From the NCBI GenBank assembly GCA_028455995.1, contig JABELC010000002.1, positions 496,001 to 560,000 on the forward strand: a DNA stretch of 64,000 nt, written 5' to 3'. Below, in pieces: positions 35,240 through 48,193 of this stretch. Position 1 is the stretch's first letter, and the number at the start of each line of letters is the position of its first letter. The notes beneath the pieces were generated by a model. That model was given only the letters and a program-made list of their open reading frames with translations. It was not told where the DNA came from and made no database searches. Source of the stretch: Scleromitrula shiraiana. Its lineage: Eukaryota; Ascomycota; Leotiomycetes; Helotiales; Sclerotiniaceae. The translations under genes were made by a program, and so were the position numbers.

Positions 35240-36694
35240 ATGTGGCCTTTAAATACCTTACCTCAAATCCCTCTCTTCTCCCCAGCTTTCTCCTTCGGTT
35301 CATACTGTTTCAAGCAAACATACCTGTACACAAACCGAATTATGCGTTTTCCAATCTCTACCAAAAGCGTCATGAACGCTTCACTCAGCATCAATCTTTT
35401 CGCTTCCTCTTACATAGGTACTATTCATACATTACAACTATCCCAAGCAACAAACGGATTATATTCTCTCACCACCCTATCCGTCAATAATGAAACCACG
35501 GATAATCCATCATGGTTAATGAAAGATCCAAACAACGGAATCCTATATTCCGCAAATGAAATGCTTTCCGATTCAACTAAGAATGGAAGTATCACAGCAT
35601 TTAAGATCGGTGATGGAGGTGTCTTAACTTCATTATACAAGCAAGAAACTCCAAATGGACCCGTAAGCACGGTTCTCTTCAACGAAGGTAAAAACATGGC
35701 TGCTGCCCATTAGTAAGTTCACATGACATATATAATCCCCAAGTTCTATATCCCATCAGATGCTAACACAAAACAGTGGAGGATCGGCCCTATCAACCTA
35801 CACAATCTTCTCAAACGGCACCACAGCCCCCCTCCAAATCCTCCCCTTCAAAATGAGCACTCCGGGACCCGACCCCAACAACCGCCAAACCGCACCCCAC
35901 CCCCACGAAGTCCTCCTAGACCCCACCTCGCAATACCTGCTCGTCCCCGACCTCGGCGCCGATCTCGTCCGCATCCTCTCCATCGACCCCTCGACATCCC
36001 ATCTCACCGAAAGCGCCCCCTTAATCGCGCCTCCCAGTTCCGGTCCCCGGCACGGTGCCTTCCACGTGAGCGAATGCAGTAATCAAACGTACTTCTATCT
36101 CGTTTCGGAACTCGCGAATACGATTGCGAGTTATGAGGTTACGTACACGGAGGCGCCTAGAGGGATGAAGTTTAGGCAGACTTCGATAGAGGGCATTTAT
36201 GGGAATGGGACGGTGGCTCCGAAATATGCGGCTGCGGCTGAATGTTTGATTTCTGTATGTTGATTCCCCTTCTTTCTATTCTTTCCTTCTCCCTCCCCTT
36301 TATTTTCCATCTCCCCAAAAACATACAAAACAACCCCCCACTAACACCCCCCTAGCCCGACGCCAAAACCCTCCTAACCTCCTCCCGCAATTTCTCCACC
36401 CTCCTCACGCCCCCCTCCGACACCCTACAAACCTGGACCATCTCCCCCGACACCGGCATCCCCGAATTCACGCAGCTCTCTCCCTCCTATGGCTCTTTCC
36501 CCCGCCAGTTCTCAATCAATAAAGCGGGGACCCTCGTGGCGATTGCGCTGCAGCATAGTGGGAAGGTCGCTATCGTGGAGAGGGATACGGAGACGGGGTT
36601 GTTTGGGGATAAGGTCGCGGAGATTGAGTTGGGTGTTTTCAAGGGGGAAGGGAGTACGGAGGGACAGGTTACGTCTGTGGTTTTTGATGAGTGA
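35240..36694 (+). CDS. Seven-bladed beta-propeller lactonase, three exons
   Basis: Exons 35240-35712, 35777-36254 and 36356-36694 encode 429 residues from the first ATG; ATGs at 35342 and 35372 are alternatives, and since residues 1-45 show no family feature the shorter start is likely. The propeller begins at LFASSYIGTIHTLQLSQATN. Joins give GKNMAAAHYGGSALSTYTIF and AECLIS-PDAKTLLTSSRNFS. Family motifs are APHPHEVLLDPTSQYLLVPD, LGADLVRILSID, SGPRHGAFHVSE (conserved R-H) and SYGSFPRQFSINKAGTLVAI. This matches the 6-phosphogluconolactonase/carboxy-muconate-cyclase-like propeller family; fungal members are often extracellular or act on unknown lactones. The typical signal peptide is not seen, so an upstream exon may be missing. 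Confidence 0.85.
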
Positions 36695-37330
36695 GGGGTT
36701 GGCTGGTTGGTTGGGGTGGGATGGGATGGGGTTATGGCGGTGGTGGGATGGGATTTATGGAGTGCAGGGAGTTGAATATTTGGAATTTAGATATATGTGG
36801 ATGGCATATAAAGGAGTGGATAAGACAGCGAACGAAGGAATTCATTTGCGGATTTCATTATTTAAGAAACATATTCGAAATATAGCGCAATATTTGTACA
36901 TCATCAGTTTAGTCAGATACCCACAGGGCAGAAATCGAATCATATTTCTATATTGAAAATTCAACAGCCCGGACAGGATGGAACTTTTATTATCCTGGAA
37001 TGAATGACACGAATATCATTTGGCGACTATTTAGATACCAGAAATGAATCAACACCTGTCCAGATGTGTAAGAAGATTTTAACCTCTTGGCCTGTGAACA
37101 CAAATCAATATCCGCATCACAACATGATATCAAAAAAATTACAAATATCAACAATTCAATTCTCATATTTACAATTTCGCAAGAAAGTAATGACTACAAT
37201 CCAACAACTAGCCAATCAATGCATAGAAACAAAAGAAATCCCTTTGTTATGATTAGGCCCTCAGAAACGCCTCGCAGAAGTATCAAACATCAAGTCTTTT
37301 TTTCATCATCAACATATATATATATATCAA
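36695..37330. other. Convergent intergenic
   Basis: A TGGGATGGGATGG-type G-rich tract immediately follows the lactonase stop (36704-36752); (AT)n near 37313-37327. No gene is visible. Confidence 0.5.
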
Positions 37331-40300
37331 TCATTCCTCATCAGATTCTTCTTCGGCAACCTATAATTGAAAACATTAGTTATGATTCGATTGAAATATT
37401 AGAATTCATGAAATACTCACATCATCATGGAAAGTCTTTCCCTCAGTCGTCTCCTTAATCATACCAATACGAATACAGAAATCACCAAAATGTTCGCCCT
37501 CTTCTCGCTCTAGAGAATATCGCTTCAATAGTGGCTTCATGATCGCCAATATTTCATCTTCTTTGATACTGCTTCGGTAAAGTTTGTTGAGACGTTGACC
37601 GTGGTATCCACCTCCCAAGTACATGTTATATGCACCATAGGCTTTACCGACAAAAGCAACCTCAGCCAACCATGGTCTTGCACAACCGTTGGGACAACCA
37701 GTCATTCTCATGACGATCGAATCTTGTCTCATGCCGTTTTCCTCGATGACGCCCTCAAGCTTGGTGATAAGCTGTGGAAGATATCTTTCGGATTCTGCCA
37801 TTGCAAGACCACAAGTTGGGAACGCAACACATGCTGATGATGAAAGACGTAGACCAGAGAATGCAACATTGTCAAGCTTGTACTTGGCCAACATCTCCTT
37901 CATTGTTGGAAGATCTTCATCAGCAACGTTGCTAAGAATCAAATGCTGGTTACCAGTCAATCTGAATTCGCCTTTATGAACCTTAGCAATTTCGCGAAGA
38001 CCAGTCTTCATTGGGAATTCGGCAGTATCTTCAATACGACCGTTCTCAATGAACAAAGTGAAATGGTTCAATCCAGTCTCATCCTTTACCCAACCGAAAG
38101 TATCGATGTTGCTTTGGAATTTGAATGGCTTTGCCTTCTCAAAGGTTTGACCCCACAACTCCTCAACCTTGCCACGGAAGACATCGACGCCCATGTCGTC
38201 AACGGTATACTTGAGACGTGCGTGTTTACGGTTCTTACGATCACCGTTATCACGTTGAACCAACATGACCTTCTCGCAAGCCATATGAACCTCATCTTTA
38301 GAGACGTACCCAAGCATGCTTCCAGTTCGAGGATATGTCTTCTTATTGTTATGAGTGACACCCATACCACCACCAACAAGGAGATTGAATCCTTCTAAGT
38401 TATCATCCTTGCCTTTAATGGCAATAAGACCGATATCGTGTGCGTACACATCAGTATCGTTGTGCGGAGGGATAGCAATGGTGATCTTGAACTTTCTTGG
38501 CAAATAGGTAGGGCCGTACAAAGGTTCAAAATCTTGGACTGCCTCACCAGCAACCTGCGTCTTCTTATCATTCTCATCCTTGATCCATATTTCGTGATAG
38601 GCAGTTGTAGCGGGTAAAAGGTGATCGGAGATCTTCTTTGATATGGCGTGAACTTGCTTGTGATATTTCGAGCCAGTTGGCAAACTACTGCACATGACGT
38701 TTCTGTTAACATCACCGCAAGCAGCAATAGTAGTCATCAATGCTTTATTAATACCACGCATAGCCGACTTCAGCTTCGTCTTAACGACACCATGGAATTG
38801 GAAAGTTTGACGAGTAGTTAATTTCATGGTCTCATTTCCGAAGTCGTTGCTGACATCGTCCATCTGGATCCACTGCTTAGGAGTGGCAACACCACCAGCC
38901 AATCTGCAACGAATCATGAAAGAGTAAGCTGGCTCCAATCCTTGTGCTTTACGCTCGTCACGAAGATCACGGTCGTCTTGCATATATGTGCCGTGGAATT
39001 TAGTCAGTTGCTGATCAGCGGCAGAGATGGCAGCGGTCGATGTATCTCTCAATCCTTCCTCAATAGTACCTCTAAGAAAGTTGGATGCAATTTTGATGTC
39101 CTCGTTGGTGATTGGTGCAGGCTCCTCAGGTAAACCTTCAACTTTGTCGACACCAAGAGCTTGCCAGATAATCGGCTCCCAGGTTTGATATCCGGTTTGG
39201 TATCCATCTGGGTCTTGATCATCACCTAATCCAATATCTGCTAAACGCTTTCCACCAAGATTGGCCAAGACACGATCAAGATCCTTTCCAGGTTTGTTGT
39301 AGTAGTGCTTGTCTTCTTTTCGTGGCCAGTAATGACTGTCACCAAGCGCAAATACAGAGTAATTAACAGTTGCGAGGTCAAGGTCAGTGTTATCCTTGAT
39401 GGCTTCCCAGAAAGCATGACCGTTTTGTGGGAATTCTCCTTGACCAGCTGTACTTGTTAAGATGACAATGTTCTCTTCGCTTGGGAGATCTTCGATGGGA
39501 TAATCCTCCATAGCCATGACAATTGTCTTTAGGCCACGGGCCTTACCCCTGTTGGCTAAACGCTTTGCTAGCGATTCAGCGTTACCGTTATCGGAAGCGA
39601 AGAGAACAGTTAAGGGTGCACCGAGCATACCCTCTAGTAGCTCATTATATGCATCCTTGGCCTTTCTCTTCTGCAAAGCACGAACCTCGGTACCATAATC
39701 CTCAGAGAGGTTAGAAGAAAACTCAGGGTGCTTCTTCATCAATTGAGTGAGATGGTTTTCACGTGCCAAAAAATCCTTGAGTTCATTCTTAATACGCTCA
39801 GAATCCAGAGAGAAGTTTGGTTCGCCATTGTCCTCGTTGTTTGGATTCCATCTATACAATGGCCAGTATCCAAGATCAACAGCCTTCTTGGTCTCTTGAA
39901 GAACGGTCAAAGGCGAATCATTCTCTTTGAAGTATGGAAGATATGCCACGACAACAGATGGACCATTGAATTGATCGGCCTCAATCATGGCTTGCAAGAC
40001 CTGAGTATATGAGCTGTAAACAGCAACAGATGCAACATATGCATTGCCAAAGTTCATAGCATAGAGACCAATATCCTTCTTTCTTCTTTCGGCATCAGCA
40101 GCGGCACGTTCGGAGTAAGGCGTTGAGTCAATGATGAGCATATTAACATTCTCACCCGATGCAATAACATGGTGAACACCCGAGTTCCCGAGATCATATG
40201 CCCATGCATCAGAACCGATAAGCCAAGGCGATTCCTTTCGGAACAATCCTTTCTTTGCAAGTAAGTTTTGTGACAAGGAAGATCCATCAGTTTCGAGTCT

Positions 40301-42296
40301 TGCAATAATCTCATCTGCCAACTCAGTCGCCTTCTTGTCGTCATTTGCACTCGCAGCCCATTTCGTCAGCCATGATTTAGGTGCTTCTGTAATGAATTCG
40401 TTTGATTGAGCTGCTTGCTTGATTTCTTCGATGAATCTTTGACGGTGCTCTTTACGGGCCAGGAGCGATCCAAAACCAAATTCAGGGTTGGATGCAATGG
40501 TAGAAGATATTCCAGCATTCTTCGATTCGATCTGGTTAGCAAGATATAACTTTTTACCAAAAATCTGGTCTAAAATTTTCATGTAAGCCGATTCAACTTT
40601 TGGCTGATTCAGGTTGTATGCATCCTGAGATTCGTTTGGCCCTTCAGGATTGCCAACCTCGAGGTTTTGGATTGGCTTTTCAGAGATCAGATTCTGTACG
40701 ACACCACGGAGTGCCTGTTGTACTGTCTCCGGTGCGATGAATCCTAATTGATGTCCAACAATGACTTCAACGCCACCACCTGGCCCACTCTTAAGAGTGG
40801 TAAGTAAGTCCAGGAGTAATGGTCCCCATTTGGTAGTCTTTCTTCGAATTTGTTCCAGAACTGCAATCCGCTTGATAGATCTAGGAATGGCCTCGATCAA
40901 TTTGGAACCTAACCATGGTCTGTACAATCGTGCGGTGATTATACCAACTTTTGAATAGACTTCATCGGCCTTAGCCTCATCAACCGCCTTAGCAAATGCG
41001 CCTACATCAGAACCAAATATGAACAAAGCATTCTCAACATTTGATGGGCCAGAGTACTGGAAAGGGGTATATTCTCTTCCGACCAGTTGCTTCAATTGTG
41101 TCCAGATGGCTGTGACATAGTTGTAGATATCATCTGATGTCACAGCACGAGTAGTTGGCGCATCAACAGTTGTAGCAGAGGAAGCACTGCTGTCCACACT
41201 GCTTGCTCTTACTGAAGATGTCTTTGAAGATCCAATAGATGAGGCCTTAGATGGTACTTCGGTGCCAGCACCAGTTGTTGAAGTGGGTTCTGCTTGCTCT
41301 ACGTTGCTTGTAGGAACAGATGTAGAATCCTCGGAGATGGTTGCGATTCGGCCATTATCAGCATATATGCTTGTACCACCAATCCTGCTTGATTGGAATG
41401 CTCGAACAGCATCTAGGTTTAGTAAATTCTGAACGGCTTCCACATTCTCAAATTCAATGTGATTATCATCTATTGAAGATCCAGCATCGAAGAAATGAAT
41501 AACACCCTTTCCTGACCTAATAGCCAAGGCATGAGCAGTCAAGCCAATATCTTGTGCCTCTTGTAATGTCTCAGATTGTAAAAATGTGAAGCCAGAATTT
41601 CGTATCGAGGTTATCGAAGAGTAATCTGGGTAGTGTGAGGGTTGTAATGAGACGTGGATAACAACTGGGAGGTTTGCAAGTCGGTAGAGGTGGGGTACTG
41701 AGGATACCAGAATGGAGGAACTTGTGGTAACTGTAACAAGTTTTCCATTTCTAATTGGTGTAAAAACTGATAATAAAGGATCGTTATTATGTCTGACGGT
41801 TTGTAGCTGCAAAGAAAAAAGTCAATACTATTGTCTAATGTATAACAAAATGCGAGTTTGAGTCTTCGAAGACTGACCTCAGGAACGCCACTTTCATTGG
41901 CAGCAACAAAACTTCTATCTTTTCTCCCAGCATATCTCCTTAAATGTGAAGAAAATTCTGATTCTGTTGAATGTGATGCTTGTACAGAAATAATTACATC
42001 GCTGGACAAATATGCAATTCTTGCCACTATTCGTAGAGAACAATTGATGTCAGTATCACAGTCACAGCATCAAAGTATAGCGATAATGAAGTGGGGGAGG
42101 GGAGGGGAACATTGCAGCAAGCAAGGGTGTATATAAGCACAGAACATAAACACATACCAGCTTCTTCAGGAATGCGAATCTTCAAAGAAGTCGACGCCAT
42201 ATTGTCAATATGATGATTGTCTCTCCGTTGAGAATGAGTGAAAGTAGAAGAAGTATCAGAATTAATATTCTCAGGACGGCGAAATAGAAACGCCAT
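37331..42296 (-). CDS. MET5: Sulfite reductase [NADPH] beta (hemoprotein) subunit, four exons
   Basis: Exons 42296-42158, 42026-41878, 41806-37421 and 37360-37331 encode 1567 residues. The 10-codon last exon gives the acidic end VAEEESDEE. In order: an N-terminal region related to pyruvate:ferredoxin oxidoreductase (about 1-730), a flavodoxin domain (about 810-960; VLFASDNGNAESLAKRLANR, LTSTAGQGEFPQNGHAFWEA), then the sulfite reductase core (about 1020-1560; DVSNDFGNETMKLTTRQTFQ, RGINKALMTTIAACGDVNRN). The 4Fe-4S/siroheme cysteines are present in ACVAFPTCGLAMAESERYLP and MRMTGCPNGCARPWLAEVAF. A Ser/Thr/Ala-rich insert lies near residues 265-320. It reduces sulfite to sulfide with Met10-type flavoprotein in methionine/cysteine synthesis. 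A second in-frame ATG (MASTSLKIRIP) is another possible start. Confidence 0.96.
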
Positions 42297-43550
42297 AGTT
42301 CCAATTTTTTTTTTCTCTCTTCTCTCTTTAAATAAAAGTATGTATCCTTTCCTAGTGTATTAATCAAGCCCTTGACATTGGACTAGAATTCAAAATTGAT
42401 GCGGTATTCGGCGATTGAGCAAGGGTAATAATAATATGCATGTGCAGTAATTTGAAGATATCAAGGGCATTTGATGGGGTCAATCAATAATAATTAACAA
42501 TAATCAATGAATTAACTACTTCTTCAGGTATAGTATGAGATATTCTTTGTAAAATTTATACAGTGTATGTATTAAACAGAGGGGATAAATTGAGGTATTC
42601 GGGGGCATAGTAAAACCTTTAGAGGACCCTCCTAAGTTAGAATCATGGAGAAAGAGATATCTCATTGACCAATAATATATAATTAAAAGTCTTGTTTGTC
42701 ATCCACCAACGGCTTTGAAGAAAACGCATCAGCCACCTCTGAGCACGCCATCGCTGCTGATCCAAAAAATGTATGGTGAGAATATCAATTAGCAACCCCG
42801 AAGTATTTTTTTTTAAAAAAAAATGTGCTGGTCATGGTACATTTTCCGAGTATCCCCCGTGTTGTGTTGAGTTGGATAATGTATTAGATGAAGTCGAGAT
42901 CGAATTTACGGGCTTTGAAGGTTGATTTCTGGAATACAGTATATCCGGGATTAGAGACCAAAGAGACAATTAGTCCTTTGAGCCTGGGACTAATCTTGGA
43001 ATATGAGTATGGTATAGGTATGGTCCAGATCACTTGAGTGTCAAGAGAGTTTATCATCTTGGATAGAATAGAATAGATATGCAGACTATTCACTATATGC
43101 ATAGTAGCTATACTTCTTTTCATAATAAAAAAAACTTTCAATTGAATAAAACTACCTACAAATACAAGTCCCCATATTCATAGCTGCCAAGGTACTGTCT
43201 AGACAGAGTATTAATCCCTAAATCATCATAGTTACGGTCATCAATAATTTCCTATTCGAGGATCCCAACGGAAAAAAAGCAATTGCCTACGATAAAAAGC
43301 AATCTTCCTGTCAGGAAATACTCAAGAACGCCATCTGCCTTATAGAAATATCCACAACGCGGTATCGATCATCCGCCTCTTCCGGTATTTATCAACAAAA
43401 ATGAGGTTTAACCATCATTTCTTCCACTCTATGCCTTTGCTTCGGAATTCATCTTACACCCTGCCATTAATACCATCATCGTAAAGAATCTCATAGAAAC
43501 GGGAATCCCATTCCACTGCTAACCAAACTTGTATCGTCTATCATAATGTT
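42297..43550. other. Intergenic, MET5 upstream / KEI1 3' flank
   Basis: 1.25 kb without a supported gene. Has a T9A9 palindrome at about 42807-42825 and an ATT/AAT-rich stretch at 42430-42510. Small minus frames near 42884-43141 show no family feature. Confidence 0.5.
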
Positions 43551-44622
43551 TTACATATTCCCAATGCCCAATCCTTTCGAAGGAACAGGTGGCCCTGTTC
43601 CACTTCTTGCTCGTCTTTCTCTCTCCACGGTACCCGGAGGTCCATTGAAAGTTCTTGTAGTCTTGAATCGTCCATCCAAGCCTTTGAGCCATGCTTCGTC
43701 GACTTGGCCACCCAACCAATAACCCTCACCGACCTTCACCATAAGTCTACCTAGCTTTCCTTTCCAGCCTTGTCCTTGCGGTGAGTCGACAGCAAAAGGA
43801 TTCTCTGCTCGTGCATCTGTGCTGCCATCTGTGTTGAGGTGTAACTTCGTTGATGAGGCCGAGTACATATTTTGTCGCAAGACCTGCCTGGCATATGCCA
43901 TCACCACCAATATAAAGTATATCCGAATCAAGGTCAAAATCCCAACAACAATCATACTTGGGACGCTTTCTTCAATCCCAACGGCTTGGTCAAGGCTTGG
44001 GTTTCCACTTGTAGCTGCTGCTGCTGCTGCTGCTGCTGTTCCGTAAGCAACTGCATTTTGTCCAGCTCCTGCTGCTGGTGCGGCAATGACGTTAACTTCG
44101 CTGACGTTGTACTTAGGATTGGTGAAACCAGCTGTATCCTCAATTGTGCCACTTCCTGGGGCTCCGCTTGGGATACCAGTATTGGAATGGTCGGCGCTCA
44201 CGGCCAGAAACCATGTTACCGCGAAGGCTGTCGTGAAAGCGGTATTGATAATCGTATCAAACAGATAGAACCATGCGAGAGCTAGACATTGGAAAGGAGT
44301 TTGTTTTCGAATGTGCGGCATGAGAAAAGCCAGAAGAACGAGAGCCGCGACGGAGTAGATGTACATGGAGAATTGTAGTGGTGAAAGTTTCAAGCCAGTA
44401 AGAATCGCAAGAAGACCATAGAAGCCAGTAACTTTATTGAATATCATCGACAGAGAAATCATCTCTGTTCCTGTGCGCAAAGTCATGAGATATAGGAACG
44501 TCTGCATTTGAAGTCAATATCGCCATCCTTTAGACCGAGATGAAAACAATGAATAAATCTCGAGGAAATCAAATACATACTCTTGGGCGTGGAACCCGTA
44601 TCCATCGTGGTAACAACGCCAT
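43551..44622 (-). CDS. KEI1: Inositol phosphorylceramide synthase regulatory subunit Kei1
   Basis: Exons 44622-44581 and 44501-43551 encode 330 residues; the 79-bp intron (GTATGT...GCAG) joins the 14-residue start MALLPRWIRVPRPR to TFLYLMTLRTGTEMISLSMI. Four membrane helices lie in residues about 15-135 and 205-235: FNKVTGFYGLLAILTGLKLS, PLQFSMYIYSVAALVLLAFL, then FQCLALAWFYLFDTIINTAF. This is the Kei1 family pattern. Between helices 3 and 4 there is a lumenal loop with a nine-alanine run (GCT/GCA codons) at about 43998-44044. The C-terminal 90 residues are cytosolic and basic (MYSASSTKL, PFAVDSPQGQGWKGKLGR). Kei1 is needed with Aur1 for IPC synthesis in the Golgi; fungal Kei1 can be cut by Kex2. 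Confident on family. Confidence 0.93.
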
Positions 44623-45215
44623 CTTGAACTTCGAAAATCAGGATTCTTGTCAATATATCGCGACAAGAGTAAAAAGTGGTAAGGCTTTGATTGAAAAAGA
44701 GGGAGTCGGTATTGAAGATTGTTTTTCTCAATTTCCCGCCCGGTTCGGTCGGCTTATGTCAACGGTCGTTCTATTTAAGGATTGGCCAGTGCAATTTAAT
44801 CTTAAAGGGGAAAAAACAACAATTTTTATGTTTAAATTGAAAAGATCCGCAATAGATTGTGGATACTGTACTTCTAATTACAGTATTTCAATCTTATCCT
44901 ATGTTGGTAAACAACTGGATTTGTATAACGTCTAACAATGCGATTTATTTCTCAGGGTCTTATATCATGAGGGGTTAGTGGGGGATATGAGAGGAAGTCT
45001 GTTCTCAGCGAGAAGAATCCATCAACATCTAAAGATTACTTATTATACCTCTATATTAAATTCAAGAATCATTACGCAAAAGATGTGCGTTCTCGGTATC
45101 ATATCATACAATGTGCTAATACGTTATAAGACGCTATGCCCCTGTTCTTCCAAAGCTCCAAATAAGACAAAGCAACGAAAAGAATCCTATTCTCATTAAT
45201 ATCCGTCATCAGTTT
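44623..45215. promoter_or_regulatory. KEI1 upstream region / YPT6 3' flank
   Basis: About 590 bp; frames on the + strand here are unsupported. No repeat of note. Confidence 0.5.
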
Positions 45216-46098
45216 TCAGCACGCACATCCTTCTTGATTGGCGGGTGTGGGGTTGACGTTGACATCAATCACTGTTGAAAGGGTTAGTTACAATCGCAGG
45301 ATTCCAAGTTGATTCGACTCACTTTGGTTGGCCTGCTGGGAAGCATTATCCCCTCCCTCCATTCCTGGCAATGCCTGTGCTATCCTCTTGAACAGTGTCT
45401 TAACATTGTGACCAAGCTTTGCACTCGTTTCGATGAACATTAGGTTGTTCTTTTTTGCTTCCTCCTCTCCCTCGTTCGTTGTGACCTCCCGTTTATCATT
45501 CAAATCGGTTTTGTTGCCCACCAGTACAATTATAACATCGTTTCCTCGCTCTCCTCGGACATCATCTACCCACTTCCTTGTGTTTTGAAACGACTTTCGA
45601 TCTGATATAATTAGACAAGGTCTTGTATAATAGGAAGTAATTCATACTTGAGATATCATAAACCACAACTGCCACACTTGAGTCTCGGATATATGAAGGG
45701 ATCAAACTTCGAAATCTCTCCTGTCCAGCTGTATCCCATAGTTGTAATCGCACTGTCCGATCCTCCAAGTACATAGTCTGGGTCACACATCAGTCTCGGA
45801 AAGCAAGGAATCCTGCCCAAATCATGCTCACTTTTGATAGAAAATCAATCCCAATAGTCGCTTGGTACATGTTGTCGAAAGAGTCGTACATGAAACGTGT
45901 GATTAGAGAAGTCTTGCCAACTGCAAATCCAATTAATGTACTACCCATAGATTAGGCTGCGATGATACATACCACTCTGTTCTCCAAGAAATACCAATCT
46001 GCAGGCATAGTTAGTGATTTGAACAAGTCCGGATATGGCTATTCAACGTACTTGAACTTCTTAAGGGGATTGTTGTATGATCCGCCTGCTTGCGCCAT
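45216..46098 (-). CDS. YPT6: Rab6-type small GTPase (Ypt6), six exons
   Basis: Exons 46098-46052, 45998-45973 (26 nt), 45920-45832, 45777-45648, 45601-45323 and 45271-45216 encode 208 residues. The P-loop FLGEQSVGKTSLITRF is assembled from three exons. Switch I reads FDNMYQATIGIDFLSKTMYL (the Rab6 effector signature), G3 LWDTAGQERFRSLIPSYIRD, G4 VLVGNKTDLND, G5 IETSAKLGHN. The last exon gives the tail VNPTPANQEGCAC, a C-x-C geranylgeranylation site. Rab6/Ypt6 directs endosome-to-Golgi and intra-Golgi retrograde traffic. Five introns in about 880 bp make it the most finely split gene here. It is divergent from NOP53 with 293 bp between starts. Confidence 0.96.
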
Positions 46099-46391
46099 TT
46101 TGATAAATCCAAATACTAATGTAATAATAAGAAAGGTTATTGTATGGTGAAGGTATGTACAAAAGAACTCATAAGATCGTTAACTTTTTTTTTTTGAAAG
46201 TATTATTTCCTTGAACAAAGGAGCCCTAGAAGATTAAATGTCCAGGAGCTTAAGCTTAAGTAAATAAAGGGACTTGGTTCAAATGGGTCACCGTAGTTAT
46301 CAGGAAAAAAAATCATTTATCGTAAATCTTAAAATAAATTTCCTCACTGCATGAATACAACATTTTTAATTGAGAATCACTACACGCCAAT

Positions 46392-47759
46392 ATGCCGATT
46401 TTAAAAGCTCCAGCAGGCTCTGTAGATGCCCCTCAACAGCACAAGCAAACTTCCAGAAAGGGAAAGAAAGCGTGGAGAAAGAATGTGGATGTTACGGAAA
46501 TTCAGGAAGGGTTGGAGGAAGTCAGAGATGAATTAATCAAAGGGTAAGATATCGTCGAAGTTCAATTGTTCGAGCATCACTGATTCCTTCTTAGTGGAGT
46601 CATTGCTGAGAAAGATTCTGCGGATCTTTTTACATTGGATACTGCTGGGGATGTTGCGATTCCGAAGAAATACCTGAAAACCTCCAAACCACTTAAAGCG
46701 GATGAAATCATTGCTCGACGATCTGCTGTTCCAGCTGTGTCTATGAAGAAAAGACCCGGGGAAGGCACCACCGATGGAGTTGTTCAAGCAAAACGCCAAA
46801 AAGTCAGTTATGTTTCACACAAGGAACTTACACGACTACGAAGAATTGCGGACGGGCACCAAGAGAAGACTGCTGAGATTACCGAGGCATCATTCGATCC
46901 ATGGGACGCCCAGAAGGATATAGAAGAAGCAACACAAGATCCTAGGTTTTCGTTTCTCGAAAAGGCTAAGAAGAAGACTATCCCAAGCACAACAAAGCAG
47001 AAGCCTATTTCATTAGCAGCTAGTGGGAAGAGCATTCCAGCGGTAAAGAGACCAGAAGGTGGTTATAGTTACAATCCAAATTTCACGGATTATGAGGAGA
47101 GGTTGGCGGCGGCTGGCGAGAGAGAGCTTGCAGCAGAACAAAAGCGCTTGGCAGCTCTAGAAGAAGAACGAATAAAGCGAGAAGCAGCTTCTAGATCTGC
47201 AGCGGAGGCAGACGCAGCGGAAGCTCGAGCTGAAATGTCAGAATGGGAAGAAGATTCTGCATGGGAAGGTTTTGAGAGTGGTGCAGAAGATGTTCGTCTG
47301 AATGCTAAACGACCGACAAGAAAAACTCAAGTGCAACGAAACAGGATAAAGAGAAGAAAGGAAGAGGAAAGAAAGGCAAAGATGGCTGCTAATAACAAGA
47401 AGAAGGATGAGCAAGCTTCGCAAATCAAAAAAATTGCCAAAGCCTTAGCAGAAAAAGAAGAGGCTCGTGCTTTAGCAGTTGTGGAGGATGATGATAGCAG
47501 TGATGGTGATGATTTGGAACTCAGAAGGAGAAAATTGGGCAAAATCTCTTTGCCAGAAAGAGATCTTGAACTTGTCTTGCCAGATGAGCTGCAAGAGTCG
47601 TTGAGATTGTTAAAACCAGAAGGAAATCTTTTGAAGGATAGATATCGAAATCTCTTGGTTCGAGGAAAAGTTGAGAGCAGACGTCCAATCAGCTTTGCGA
47701 AGAAGGCAAAGAGGAAAGCCACAGAGAAGTGGACCCACAAAGATTTCATGTTACATTGA
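46392..47759 (+). CDS. NOP53: Ribosome biogenesis protein Nop53 (GLTSCR2), two exons
   Basis: Exons 46392-46543 and 46595-47759 encode 438 residues; the 51-bp intron joins RDELIKG to GVIAEKDSADLFTLDTAGDV. Start MPILKAPAGSVDAPQQHKQT leads to SRKGKKAWRKNVDVTEIQEG, the exosome/AIM and 60S-anchoring region of the family. RRSAVPAVSMKKRP and YNPNFTDYEERLAAAGEREL are further family blocks. A long Lys/Glu/Arg coiled-coil (KRRKEEERKAKMAANNKKKD) and a basic end (VESRRPISFAKKAKRKATEK) follow. Nop53 brings the exosome cofactor Mtr4 to pre-60S particles for ITS2/7S trimming in the nucleolus. An inverted-repeat AT-rich element begins 23 bp past the stop. Confidence 0.94.
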
Positions 47760-48193
47760 GCAAAAGCAGCAATTCCAATTTCGAGCTAATTAAATTCTGA
47801 ATGTCTGTTCGGTTTATATATAATCAAATACATATAAATTTAATAAAATATACAATATCTATATTGTATATAGATATTCAGAATAAACTTAGTTTAACAA
47901 TATTTGAATATTTATTTATATTAAAAGTAGACATTCAAAATATATTCACATGAATGTTTACTTTTCAAACAGACATTGGAAAATGAATTAGCTCGTTTGC
48001 ATGATGATAGGAGCTACCTACATAGGTATACTTTAGATTGATAATATGCATGATTTTTATTGTTATTCGTTTATTTATATGTTTACCTAGGTAGATCCTC
48101 AGCTTCGTTTTTCCTTTCCTCTTTTCTGGCAGTCAAATGCTCATCTATTTTTTTTTAAAAAAAAAAACACTGCTTTCTCATGTGTATAGCACA
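47760..48193. other. Intergenic, mostly an AT-rich inverted-repeat element
   Basis: Half of the stretch is the element at 47782-47995. A T10A10-type palindrome at about 48149-48170 precedes the next gene's leader. Confidence 0.55.
47782..47995. mobile_element. Candidate MITE-like element, AT-rich, about 30-bp imperfect TIRs
   Basis: The left end begins CGAGCTAATTAAATTCTGAA and continues TGTCTGTT. The reverse complement of the right end begins CGAGCTAATTCATTTTCCAA and continues TGTCTGTT. The arms match at about 21-22 of 28 positions, with perfect blocks at both ends. The 150-bp interior is almost pure A/T with internal dyads (e.g. AAAGTAGACATTCA against TGAATGTTTACTTT). It is 214 bp, non-coding, placed 23 bp after the NOP53 stop. 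No target duplication longer than TTT is evident. Confidence 0.55.

Noticed and set aside
13147..36694. Secondary-metabolite or sugar-use cluster (symporter, MFS pump, SDR, lactonase)
   Set aside because: No core synthase, glycosidase or pathway regulator is present and the genes are separated by conserved housekeeping genes.
6113..46098. SEC9, UFE1, YPT6, dynamitin and KEI1 as a membrane-traffic gene cluster
   Set aside because: They lie 10-20 kb apart among unrelated genes, on both strands; chance grouping of common housekeeping genes is enough.
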